DNA of 8,897 bases from JAICLL01 sp035252155 (GTDB lineage Bacteria; Planctomycetota; Planctomycetia; Pirellulales; JAICIG01): the NCBI GenBank assembly GCA_035252155.1, contig DATFDL010000706.1, positions 1 through 8,897 on the forward strand, given 5' to 3'. The notes below the pieces were generated by a model. That model had not been told where the DNA came from and made no database searches. It saw only the letters and a list, made by a program, of their open reading frames with translations. Shown here in pieces: positions 1-5,932 of this stretch. Made by a program: the position numbers and the translations under genes. Each line of letters begins with the position of its first letter. Positions within the stretch are counted from its first letter, which is position 1.

Positions 1-908
1 CGAACCGTTACACGCTTGTACCCGAGCCGGGCGCGGCGAGCAGCGGCCGGCGAGCGGCGCTGGCGCGGTGGCTCACCCAGCCGGGTTCGCGCGCCGCGGC
101 GCTCTTGGCCTGCGTCACGGTCAACCGCGTGTGGCAGCATCATTTTGGCGTGGGCATTTGCGCGACACCTGAAAACCTGGGGTTTAGCGGCAGTCCGCCT
201 TCACACCCGGAATTGCTGGAGCATCTTGCCGAACAGTTTGTTCGCGATGGCTGGAGCTTAAAATCGCTGCATCGCTCAATCGTGCTATCCACCGCGTATC
301 GTCAATCCAGCCTGCCGCGTGAAGAGGCCCTGCGCGTCGATGCCGACAATCGGCTGTTGTGGCGCTGGCCGCTCCGCCGGCTCGATGCGGAAAGCCTGCG
401 AGACGCGGCCCTGGCCGCCAGCGGCGAGCTCGATCGAGCCATGGGGGGACGCTACGTGCCCACGAATCGCAACGGCGCCGGTGAAGTGGTGGTAGACGAG
501 AACCTGCCGGGCGGTCGCCGACGGAGCGTTTATCTACAGCAGCGACGCACGCAGACCTTAAGCGTGCTGGAGGTTTTTGATGCGCCGTCGATCGTGACCA
601 ACTGCACGCGGCGATCGTCAGCGACGATTCCGCTGCAATCGCTCAGCGCGTTGAATTCCGAGTTTGCCGTGGCGCGTGCTCGCGGTTTGGCCGAGCGGTT
701 GGACGGGGCGCCGAGTGGCGACATCATTCGCCAGGTGTTCTTGCTCGTCGCCGGCCGGCCGCCGCGCGATGAAGAGCGGGAGGCCGCCGAGCGGTTTTTG
801 CACACGCAGCCGAGCAACTATGCCGACCGGCCCGACGCCGAGCGGCAAGCGCTGATTGATTTTTGTCAGATGGTGTTGGCCAGCAATGCGTTTTTGTATC
901 TTGAGTAG
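1..908 (+). CDS. PSD1 / DUF1553 domain protein, C-terminal part (5' end outside window)
   Basis: The reading frame is open from base 3 to the TAG at 906-908, giving about 301 residues with no start inside the window. The visible part matches the planctomycete-specific PSD1 (DUF1553) domain. It has a GRRAALARWLTQP lead-in, then NRVWQHHFG at about residues 41-49, then ATPENLGFSGSPPSHPELLEHLA and the SLHRSIVLSTAYRQSS block. Later come GRRRSVYLQQRR, the VFDAPS segment and a PLQSLSALNSEF block near the C-terminus. Full-length relatives usually carry PSCyt2 (DUF1549), often with a c-type-cytochrome-like PSCyt1 domain, upstream; those would lie outside this window. The family is generally thought to be exported, but its biochemical role is not established. 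The DUF1501 gene starts about one base after the stop, so the pair is probably co-transcribed. A TTG at 105 is in frame, but the conserved motif lead-in continues upstream of it, so it is not the start. Confidence 0.9.
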   Translation, partial: NRYTLVPEPGAASSGRRAALARWLTQPGSRAAALLACVTVNRVWQHHFGVGICATPENLGFSGSPPSHPELLEHLAEQFVRDGWSLKSLHRSIVLSTAYRQSSLPREEALRVDADNRLLWRWPLRRLDAESLRDAALAASGELDRAMGGRYVPTNRNGAGEVVVDENLPGGRRRSVYLQQRRTQTLSVLEVFDAPSIVTNCTRRSSATIPLQSLSALNSEFAVARARGLAERLDGAPSGDIIRQVFLLVAGRPPRDEEREAAERFLHTQPSNYADRPDAERQALIDFCQMVLASNAFLYLE

Positions 909-909
909 C

Positions 910-2304
910 GTGAATACAGTCTCCGCTTTCGCCCTCAACCGCCGCGCGTTCCTCGGTCGCTACGCCGGCTGCCTGGGAACACTCGCCTTGGCCGAGTTGC
1001 TGGGCGAGCGGCCCGCCGGCGGCGCCGAGCCTTCGCCGCCCTCGAACAAGGCCAAGGCCGTGATCTGCCTGTTTCAGCACGGCGGGCCGAGCCAGATGGA
1101 TCTGTTCGATGCCAAGCCGGAGCTAGCCAAGCGGCACGGCGAAGCGTATCCGGGCGAGCTGGAAGTGCACTTCAACAACCAGCAAGGCAAGCTGCTGGCT
1201 TCGCCCTTCAAGTTTTCGCCCGCCGGGCAATCGGGCATCGAGCTTTCGGAATTGCTGCCGCACACCGCCCAGATCGCCGACGACCTGACGCTGGTGCGGT
1301 CGATGACCACCGAATCGGTCGACCACGAAGCCGCCCTGCGGTTGATTCATAGCGGCAAGATTCAAGCGGGCCGCCCGGTCTGGGGTTCGTGGATTACCTA
1401 CGCGCTGGGCGCCGAAAGCCGCGAACTGCCGAGCTACGTGGTGCTGTCCGATCCGGGCGGCTTGCCGGTCGATGGCGTGCGCAATTGGTCGAGCGGTTGG
1501 TTGCCCGCCGTGTATCAAGGCACGCCGTTTCGCTCGGGCAATTCGCCGGTGCTCAACCTGGCGACGCCGCCGGGCGTCACACCTGCCGCCCGGCGAGAAC
1601 AGTTACAGTTTTTGGCGGAATTGAACGAAGCGCACCGCGGCCACCACCCCGATAGCTCGGAGCTGGCCGCGCGGATTGCCAACTTCGAGACGGCGGCTCG
1701 CATGCAGGCGGCGGTGCCCGACGTGCTCGATCTGGCCGGCGAGACCGAAGCCACGCGGCGGCTTTACGGTCTCGATCGTCCCGAGACGCAGGAGTATGCC
1801 GCGCGGTGCCTGTTGGCCCGGCGGCTGGTCGAACGCGGCGTCCGCTTCGTGCAGGTTTTTCTGAGCGGCCAGCCTTGGGACACGCACAGCAAGAACGCCG
1901 AAAGTCTTAAGGGTCTTTGTGCCCGCACCGATCAGCCGAGCGCCGCCCTGGTGCAAGACCTGAAACAGCGCGGCCTGCTCGAGTCGACCATTGTTCTTTG
2001 GACAGGCGAGTTCGGCCGCTTGCCGATCTCGCAGGGCACGGACGGAAGAGATCACAACCGTCACGCTTTTTCGCTTTGGCTCGCCGGCGGCGGCTTCAAG
2101 GCCGGCTATGCGCACGGACAAACCGATCCGTTCGGCTATGCGGCGGTGGATCAAATCGTGAGCGTCCACGATCTGCACGCCACGCTCTTGCACGCTCTGG
2201 GGCTCGATCACGTGCGGCTGACCCATCCGCACGATGGCCGCAACGACAGCTTGACCGACGTCGAAGTCTCGCACGCCCGAGTGGTAGGCGAGTTGCTGGT
2301 GTAA
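910..2304 (+). CDS. DUF1501 domain protein, Tat-exported
   Basis: This 464-residue protein belongs to the DUF1501 family, which has an alkaline-phosphatase/sulfatase-like fold and no firmly established substrate. The N-terminus has a twin-arginine export signal, NRRAFLG at residues 10-16, followed by a hydrophobic stretch (CLGTLALAELL). Family motifs run in order: FQHGGPSQMDLFDAKP (55-70), QPWDTH (321-326), GEFGR (366-370), GRDHNRHAFSLW (379-390), HDLHATLLHALGLDH (420-434) and HDGR (441-444). The His- and Asp-rich motifs suggest metal binding, which is inference. I chose the GTG at 910 because it lies one base after the upstream PSD1 stop and puts the twin arginines close to the N-terminus. 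An ATG at 886 or a TTG at 901 in the same frame are alternatives. In planctomycetes, DUF1501 genes commonly follow PSD1/PSCyt2 genes and are presumed to act with them outside the cytoplasm. Confidence 0.92.
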   Translation: MNTVSAFALNRRAFLGRYAGCLGTLALAELLGERPAGGAEPSPPSNKAKAVICLFQHGGPSQMDLFDAKPELAKRHGEAYPGELEVHFNNQQGKLLASPFKFSPAGQSGIELSELLPHTAQIADDLTLVRSMTTESVDHEAALRLIHSGKIQAGRPVWGSWITYALGAESRELPSYVVLSDPGGLPVDGVRNWSSGWLPAVYQGTPFRSGNSPVLNLATPPGVTPAARREQLQFLAELNEAHRGHHPDSSELAARIANFETAARMQAAVPDVLDLAGETEATRRLYGLDRPETQEYAARCLLARRLVERGVRFVQVFLSGQPWDTHSKNAESLKGLCARTDQPSAALVQDLKQRGLLESTIVLWTGEFGRLPISQGTDGRDHNRHAFSLWLAGGGFKAGYAHGQTDPFGYAAVDQIVSVHDLHATLLHALGLDHVRLTHPHDGRNDSLTDVEVSHARVVGELLV

Positions 2305-2322
2305 AGTCGCCTTTCGCTTTAC

Positions 2323-2390
2323 GTGGGTCAGGCTGTCCAGCCTGACTTGCCAGCCTGTTGGACACCTGACTTCTCACGAAGTCAGCTACA
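2323..2390. repeat. Composite palindromic repeat between convergent genes (copy 1)
   Basis: Two perfect hairpins sit in the 100-bp gap between the DUF1501 stop and the lipoprotein stop. The first is GTCAGGCT-GTCC-AGCCTGAC at 2327-2346 (8-bp stem, 4-nt loop). The second is CTGACTTC-TCAC-GAAGTCAG at 2366-2385 (8-bp stem, 4-nt loop). The first shares its stem with the repeat copies in the cox operon. Because both genes end here, the hairpins could act as a bidirectional transcription terminator or mRNA 3' end. There is no clear U-tract after either stem, so that role is inference. Confidence 0.75.
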
Positions 2391-2404
2391 GCGCGGTGGC
2401 AGTC

Positions 2405-3136
2405 TCACTTGGCTTGATCGTCCCCATCAGAAACCTCTTTGAGCACCGTGGTCGAGGAAAACAGCGGGTTACGGTCGACTTGCTTCACGGAGCCGACGCC
2501 GGGCGCCAGCCATTGATCTTCGGTCGCCTTGCCGAGCGCGGTTTTGATCACGAGCGACAACTTCAGGCAGTCGCGATAAGTGCCGCTGGGCGTCTCAACG
2601 TCTTCGATGCCCGAGGCCGTGAACTCCACGTCGCCCTGCACCGTGGTAGCGCTCCAACGATCGCCGATTTTGATTTTGGCGGGCAAATAGAGCCACTCCG
2701 GCTTGCTCTCGTCGCCCTCGAAAACCTGATAAACGCCCTCCGGCGCGCGGCGAAAATAGATGACCGTCGTCGGGCTGAAGGGAATGCCCGAGATCTTGGT
2801 GACTTGCTTGAAATAGGTCTTGCCTGCAATCTCGACCTGCGCTTGCACGTCACCAGTCGCCGTCGCCGACTTCGCCTCGCCCACGGGCGGGGTCCATGAG
2901 ATGTCGTAATACATCACGCGGCCGACGACCAGCGGCAGGTAATCGCGGCCCTCGATGTCGTCTGCCTCGCGCGAAGTTTGTTCGGAGTCTTGCTCGCGTG
3001 CGGTCGTGCTTTGCGGCGTCGGTTCGTCGCGGTGTGCAGTCGCTCCGGGCACTGTGGCACTCGGGCGGCAACCGGCGGCGGCAGACAAGCACACCGCAAA
3101 CAACCACGCGGCAAACAACATGATCCGGCGGTCCAT
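2405..3136 (-). CDS. Putative secreted lipoprotein of unknown function
   Basis: This is a 243-residue protein that I do not recognise. Starting at 3136, it begins MDRRIM, then a hydrophobic stretch LFAAWLFAVCLSAAAG and Cys23. That is a plausible lipoprotein signal peptide with an AAGC lipobox. Residues about 24-60 are Ser/Thr/Glu/Asp-rich and probably a flexible linker. The rest looks like a compact beta-rich domain: VGRVMYYDISWTPPVG, then KTYFKQVTKISGIPF, GDRWSATTVQGDVEFTASG, TPSGTYRDCLKL and DQWLAPGVGSVKQVDR. The TPSGTYRDCLK...WLAPGVGSVK pattern is reminiscent of outer-membrane or periplasmic DUF3108-like proteins, but this is only a resemblance. The start is supported by a GGAG at 3147-3150 on the minus strand with a 10-nt spacer. 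The frame is open further upstream to 3217, but that would bury the signal peptide. It stands alone between a convergent and a divergent neighbour, so context gives no function. Confidence 0.8.
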   Translation of the reverse strand: MDRRIMLFAAWLFAVCLSAAAGCRPSATVPGATAHRDEPTPQSTTAREQDSEQTSREADDIEGRDYLPLVVGRVMYYDISWTPPVGEAKSATATGDVQAQVEIAGKTYFKQVTKISGIPFSPTTVIYFRRAPEGVYQVFEGDESKPEWLYLPAKIKIGDRWSATTVQGDVEFTASGIEDVETPSGTYRDCLKLSLVIKTALGKATEDQWLAPGVGSVKQVDRNPLFSSTTVLKEVSDGDDQAK

Positions 3137-3445
3137 TCTCGGGCAGCTCCACTGGCGTCGATCGTTGCGACCATTGTAGCCGGACGTCGACAGACGACGC
3201 CATCGGCGGGGTGGCACGGACTTTGCTTGGGCACCATGCCGCTCACGCTCGGCGGCCGCAAAAGCAAGTTTAAAACCGGCGGTTCAAACGCTTTTTTTTG
3301 AGCTCTGCGCCGCGTGCATGGGTCAAACCCCGTGCGCCCTTGGGCAAATGCCCGATTCGCGATGTGGACAAAAATTAATCCTTGAATCGGCGGCGCTGCA
3401 CAAAAATTGGTCAGCCGGGTGCGATTCCGACAACTACTTCCGGGT

Positions 3446-3464
3446 GGGCCGCCCGAGGCGGTCC
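3446..3464 (+). promoter_or_regulatory. Possible 5'-leader hairpin upstream of the HhH/HTH gene
   Basis: GGGCCGCC-CGA-GGCGGTCC can form an 8-bp stem (seven Watson-Crick pairs and one G-U) with a 3-nt loop. It ends 11 bases before the GGAG ribosome-binding site of the downstream gene. A leader hairpin this close to the SD could influence translation or mRNA stability. In GC-rich DNA such stems also occur by chance. Confidence 0.35.
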
Positions 3465-3475
3465 AAGAATAATTT

Positions 3476-3479
3476 GGAG
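3476..3479 (+). promoter_or_regulatory. Ribosome-binding site GGAG that decides the HhH/HTH protein start
   Basis: GGAG lies 10 bases before the ATG at 3490, on the A/T-rich stretch AATAATTTGGAG. It supports starting the protein at 3490 instead of at in-frame codons further upstream, such as 3382. Confidence 0.65.
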
Positions 3480-3489
3480 AAAACGTGTA

Positions 3490-4701
3490 ATGAAATTGAA
3501 TAAATCCACGGCTGCCTTGGACTACAAACTCGTGACCGCCTTCAAAGAAGTGCGGCAACAGCTTTTGCAGCCTAAGTTCGCCGACCGCTTGGATAAGCCG
3601 CTTGCTCACTGGGTGATCGGCAGCGACCGTCGTCTGCCGTTGGCCTTTTTAGACCACTCGCTGCGCGAGTTGTTGAACACGCCGTTCGACGATCTGTTTT
3701 CGACGGCGGGTATCGGCCACAAAAAGATCCGCACCTTCTTGATGCTGCTCAATCGGGCCGCCCGGCCCCACCCGCTCGGCGCCCTGCGCACGGCCGAATC
3801 GGATTTGACCGAGGCCCAGCCGTCGGTCGTGAAGGACGCGAACGGGCTGCCCGTCCCGCAAGTCGTCAGCGAAGCTCTTTGGGTGCGCTGGCGCGAAAAC
3901 GTGCGACGGCACGGTCTGGAGCGCGAGCCGCTAGGCCGCTATGTGGGAACGCTGCGCGACCTGCCGCGGGTGATTTGGTATAAGCCGTTGGGCGATTACG
4001 CTCCTTTGACCTTGGCGCAAGTCCGCGCGCTGAAGACGCACGGGGCGAAACGCGTCCGCGCGGTGCTGGAGGCTTTTGGCAGCCTGCACCGAATTCTGCT
4101 CTACCTCGACCCAGACAGCCGTCTGGCAGTGCGAATTGTGCCGCGTTGGCTGCTGCCGATCGAAGACTGGGTCGTCGGGCGACTCAATGACTCCCTCACG
4201 CCGACCAAGCACGAGATCCGCAAGTCGCTGATCGTTCCGCTGCTGGAACAAGTGCGGGTCGACGCCGGCAAGACGATCGCCCGGCTGGTAGAGCGGCGGT
4301 TGAAGTCGCCGGCCGCCGCGGTACGGCAGGCCGCGGAGCAGATGGGCGTGACGCGGGCCCGCGTATACCAATTGCTGAGCGAGGCCTCGGACGTGGTCAA
4401 TGTGCGCTGGCCGGCCGGCGCCGCGTTGGTTGCGCGGCTGCGCGAAAAGATGCGGGCCGAAGGAGCCGACGCCAAGTTGCTTGATTGGATGGACGAAGTC
4501 ATCGACCTGTTCTTCTTGCGAAGCCACAGCCGAAGCGCCGCCGACTTGGAGACGACGGCCAGTCGCGATGCGCACCGGAACGGCCACGCACATGGTGGCA
4601 ACGGCGCCTCGAGAACCAACGGTCACCGCACGTCGCCCAAGCCAGCCCACCAACGTCCCGCCGGCAATGCGCGTCAGCCCGACAAGCGCGCGACGCGTTA
4701 A
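3490..4701 (+). CDS. Uncharacterised DNA-binding-like protein (two HhH-like segments plus sigma-region-4-like HTH)
   Basis: This is a 403-residue soluble protein with no signal peptide or membrane segment. I do not recognise a named family. Residues about 59-90 (RELLNTPFDDLFSTAGIG, then HKKIRTFLMLLNRA) resemble a helix-hairpin-helix of the RNA polymerase alpha-CTD type, with GIGHKK at 74-79 as the hairpin. Residues about 171-205 (LTLAQVRALKTHGAKRVRAV, then LEAFGSLHRILLYL) look like a second, similar segment. Residues about 274-300 (AAAVRQAAEQMGVTRARVYQ, then LLSEAS) resemble the sigma-70 region 4 helix-turn-helix, with TRARVYQLL as the recognition helix. The tail from about 345 is basic and rich in His, Gly, Asn and Ser (HRNGHAHGGNGASRTNGHR), so probably disordered and possibly nucleic-acid or metal binding. 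The start has a good SD. The gene converges on the cox operon, with 15 bp between stop codons, and is divergent from the lipoprotein gene. A role in DNA binding or transcription is inference. Confidence 0.8.
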   Translation: MKLNKSTAALDYKLVTAFKEVRQQLLQPKFADRLDKPLAHWVIGSDRRLPLAFLDHSLRELLNTPFDDLFSTAGIGHKKIRTFLMLLNRAARPHPLGALRTAESDLTEAQPSVVKDANGLPVPQVVSEALWVRWRENVRRHGLEREPLGRYVGTLRDLPRVIWYKPLGDYAPLTLAQVRALKTHGAKRVRAVLEAFGSLHRILLYLDPDSRLAVRIVPRWLLPIEDWVVGRLNDSLTPTKHEIRKSLIVPLLEQVRVDAGKTIARLVERRLKSPAAAVRQAAEQMGVTRARVYQLLSEASDVVNVRWPAGAALVARLREKMRAEGADAKLLDWMDEVIDLFFLRSHSRSAADLETTASRDAHRNGHAHGGNGASRTNGHRTSPKPAHQRPAGNARQPDKRATR

Positions 4702-4716
4702 TTGGGAAGATCGGCG

Positions 4717-5052
4717 TCATTCCAGCCAGCCGCGAGCGAAATAATCGCTGAACGACAGGCCGAATAGGATGAGCAGCCAAAAGAACGCCGCGCAGGCCAC
4801 CAGCCGCGTCAGCGGCTTGCTATAAGCTAGGTTCATGAAGAACAGCAGGATCAGCGTGGCCTTGGTGGCGGCGATGGCGGTGGCGGCGATAAAGTTTCCC
4901 TTGCCCAGGTTGATTTCGGCCACGGCCACCGTGGCGCCCAGCAACAGCATCAGCGCCACAAAATTGGTCAGCAGAATGCCGACCGAGGGGTGCGGTGGAA
5001 TGTGATGATGTCCCGCGGACGCGGCGGTTGGTTCGATCGCGTGTTCGCTCAT
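4717..5052 (-). CDS. ctaF: Cytochrome c oxidase subunit IV (prokaryotic COX4 family)
   Basis: This 111-residue membrane protein is the last gene of the oxidase operon. It has a short His/Pro-rich N-terminus (AGHHHIPPHP, 13-22) and three predicted membrane helices at about 23-46, 52-73 and 83-104. The second helix carries the family pattern KATLILLFFMNLAYSK (64-79). Length and three-helix topology fit the bacterial caa3-type subunit IV (COX4_pro) family, a small accessory subunit that helps assembly or stability of the oxidase and has no redox centres. Its ATG (5052-5050) overlaps the coxC stop TGA (5051-5049) as ATGA, so the two are probably translationally coupled. A GGAG lies 13 bases upstream, inside coxC. 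The frame is open upstream, but that part is out-of-frame coxC sequence. I see no terminator hairpin in the 15-bp gap to the convergent neighbour. Confidence 0.88.
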   Translation of the reverse strand: MSEHAIEPTAASAGHHHIPPHPSVGILLTNFVALMLLLGATVAVAEINLGKGNFIAATAIAATKATLILLFFMNLAYSKPLTRLVACAAFFWLLILFGLSFSDYFARGWLE

Positions 5053-5714
5053 GCTGCTTGCCGCGCTCCGATCAGGTAGAGAAACGGAAATAAAAACACC
5101 CAGACAATGTCGACGAAGTGCCAATAAAGCCCGCTCACGTGGACCGGCGATGAATAATCGCCGAGCAGCCCGCCACGCGCGGCCTTGGCCAGCAGCACCG
5201 CCAGCAGTCCCAGCCCGATGACCATGTGCAGGGCGTGAATGCCGGTCATCACAAAGTACAGGTCGAAAAACATCGCGGCCTCGTCGCGATCTGGGCCGGC
5301 GTAGTCGAACGGCGGCAGGAATGGGATCAGGCGCTCTTCGTATTTGTGGTAGTACTCGGTGAACTTGATGCCCAGAAAGGCGCCGCCCAAAATCATCGTC
5401 GCCGTCAGGCAGGCGACTAGCATGGCGCGCCGGGCGGTCTCGGCCGCGTGTACGGCTAGGGCCATGGTCAGGCTGCTGCACAACAGCACGGCGGTATTAA
5501 TCGTGCCCAGGGTCAGGTCCATCTTGCCGCTGGCTTCGGCGAAGGCGGCCTCGTGCTCCATCCGATAGAGCGTATAGGCCAGAAACACGCCGCCGAAGAA
5601 CATCACCTCGGTGGCCAGGAAGGTCCACATCCCGAGCTCGCCGGCGTGACGCTGCTGATCGAGCGTATCGCACTGATGCACTACCGGTCCGGGGAAGGCG
5701 TGTGCTTCAGACAT
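5049..5714 (-). CDS. coxC: Cytochrome c oxidase subunit III
   Basis: This 221-residue integral membrane protein is subunit III of a heme-copper oxidase. It begins with a short soluble segment, then about five membrane helices at roughly 27-49, 69-89, 97-117, 150-172 and 196-215. Recognisable family motifs are GELGMWTFLATEVMFFGG (25-42, including the conserved Glu36), FTEYYHKYEE (118-127), GIHALHMVIGL (158-168) and YWHFVDIVWVFLFPFLYL (197-214). The length and five-helix form fit the short subunit III of many bacterial aa3/caa3 enzymes. Subunit III carries no metal and supports proton uptake and stability of subunit I. Its start codon lies directly after the left copy of an 8-bp direct repeat flanking a repeat element, and there is no clear SD in front of it. 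Its stop overlaps the subunit IV start (ATGA). Confidence 0.95.
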   Translation of the reverse strand: MSEAHAFPGPVVHQCDTLDQQRHAGELGMWTFLATEVMFFGGVFLAYTLYRMEHEAAFAEASGKMDLTLGTINTAVLLCSSLTMALAVHAAETARRAMLVACLTATMILGGAFLGIKFTEYYHKYEERLIPFLPPFDYAGPDRDEAAMFFDLYFVMTGIHALHMVIGLGLLAVLLAKAARGGLLGDYSSPVHVSGLYWHFVDIVWVFLFPFLYLIGARQAA

Positions 5715-5719
5715 CTTAT
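5712..5719. repeat. Left copy of 8-bp direct repeat (candidate target-site duplication)
   Basis: CATCTTAT here is identical to 5925-5932. On the minus strand it reads ATAAGATG and contains the coxC start codon. Confidence 0.65.
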
Positions 5720-5723
5720 TTCA

Positions 5724-5755
5724 GAAGGCAAAAAAATGGAGGGCAAAAAAATGAA
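5724..5755. repeat. Left inverted arm with 15-bp tandem units
   Basis: This arm has two tandem units, GAAGGCAAAAAAATG and GAGGGCAAAAAAATG. It pairs with 5894-5925 at 29 of 32 positions. In one frame the units read as EGKKM repeats, but there is no sign that they are translated. Confidence 0.8.
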
Positions 5756-5817
5756 GAGAAGAAGTGAGCGCGCGGTCCGGTGGCTGGATCAGAACGGTGG
5801 CGATGCCCCGGCGAGGC

Positions 5818-5841
5818 GTAGGTCAGGCTTTCTAGCCTGAC
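5818..5841. repeat. Palindromic repeat copy 2 (GTCAGGCT-TTCT-AGCCTGAC core)
   Basis: The core palindrome is at 5822-5841, preceded by GTAG. With copy 3 it forms a 24-nt inverted pair (one mismatch) across a 21-nt spacer, so the RNA could fold either as two small hairpins or as one long stem. Confidence 0.9.
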
Positions 5842-5862
5842 GCAACCGTCGTGCGGCGTTTT

Positions 5863-5886
5863 GTCAGGCTGGAAAGCCTGACCTAC
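5863..5886. repeat. Palindromic repeat copy 3 (GTCAGGCT-GGAA-AGCCTGAC core)
   Basis: The core is at 5863-5882, followed by CTAC, in the opposite orientation to copy 2. Confidence 0.9.
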
Positions 5887-5893
5887 CCGAATT

Positions 5894-5925
5894 TCCATCT
5901 TTTTGCCTTCCATTTTTTTGCCTTC
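5894..5925. repeat. Right inverted arm with 15-bp tandem units
   Basis: The reverse complement reads GAAGGCAAAAAAATG then GAAGGCAAAAAGATG, matching the left arm with three differences. Its outer end abuts the coxA stop codon. Confidence 0.8.
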
Positions 5926-5932
5926 ATCTTAT
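5925..5932. repeat. Right copy of 8-bp direct repeat (candidate target-site duplication)
   Basis: CATCTTAT is identical to 5712-5719. On the minus strand it reads ATAAGATG and contains the coxA TAA stop. Confidence 0.65.

Larger units (their letters stand above)
3137..3489. other. Divergent intergenic region, promoter-bearing by position
   Basis: These 353 bases separate the divergent lipoprotein and HhH/HTH genes, so promoters for both should lie here. I see no convincing sigma-70 -35/-10 pair. The region contains a run of eight T at about 3291-3298 and an AT-richer patch at 3365-3380. It also has three short inverted-repeat groups: GCCC/GGGC/GCCC at 3336-3353, CCGATTC...GAATCGG at 3352-3390, and a GC-rich hairpin at 3446-3464. 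Short frames through the region show no recognisable protein similarity. Confidence 0.6.
5720..5924. mobile_element. Putative MITE-like insertion between coxA and coxC
   Basis: About 205 bp of non-coding sequence has the architecture of a small non-autonomous element. The outer inverted arms are 5724-5755 and 5894-5925 and match at 29 of 32 positions. Each arm is made of two 15-bp tandem units (GAAGGCAAAAAAATG-like). Inside is a pair of facing palindromes, at 5818-5841 and 5863-5886. The element is bordered by the 8-bp direct repeat CATCTTAT at 5712-5719 and 5925-5932, which looks like a target-site duplication. The right copy is flush with the arm; the left copy is separated from its arm by 4 bases. 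No transposase is encoded. It could be a fossil of an element mobilised in trans. The classification is inference from structure. Confidence 0.65.

Noticed and set aside
856..909. TTG at 856, ATG at 886 or TTG at 901 as start of the DUF1501 protein
   Set aside because: These would overlap the conserved end of the PSD1 gene and push the twin-arginine motif further from the N-terminus. GTG at 910 directly follows the PSD1 stop. ATG 886 cannot be fully excluded.
2304..2320. AAGTCGCCTTTCGCTTT after the DUF1501 stop as half of another inverted repeat
   Set aside because: It felt familiar as a planctomycete intergenic motif, but no complementary arm is present in the window, so it cannot be supported.
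3137..3217. Upstream extension of the lipoprotein to 3217
   Set aside because: It would place 27 Arg-rich residues before the signal peptide. The ATG at 3136 has an SD and a standard lipoprotein signal length.
3291..3298. T8 run as an intrinsic terminator
   Set aside because: No GC-rich stem immediately precedes it on the plus strand, and no upstream plus-strand gene ends there.
3365..3410. TGGACA (3365) or TTGAAT (3382) as a -35 box for the HhH/HTH gene
   Set aside because: No acceptable -10 hexamer occurs 16-18 bases downstream of either.
3382..3489. Upstream extension of the HhH/HTH protein to 3382
   Set aside because: The extra 36 residues are encoded by the leader containing the GC-rich hairpin, look non-conserved in composition, and ignore the good GGAG/ATG pair at 3476/3490.
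4702..4716. Terminator between the convergent HhH/HTH and subunit IV genes
   Set aside because: The gap is 15 bases with no inverted repeat or T-tract.
5716..5913. Small frames across the coxA-coxC spacer giving peptides with EGKKM, VGQAFQPD or VRLESLTY
   Set aside because: They are direct translations of the repeat units and differ only by frame and strand. There is no SD and no domain, so I treat them as false genes seeded by the repeat.
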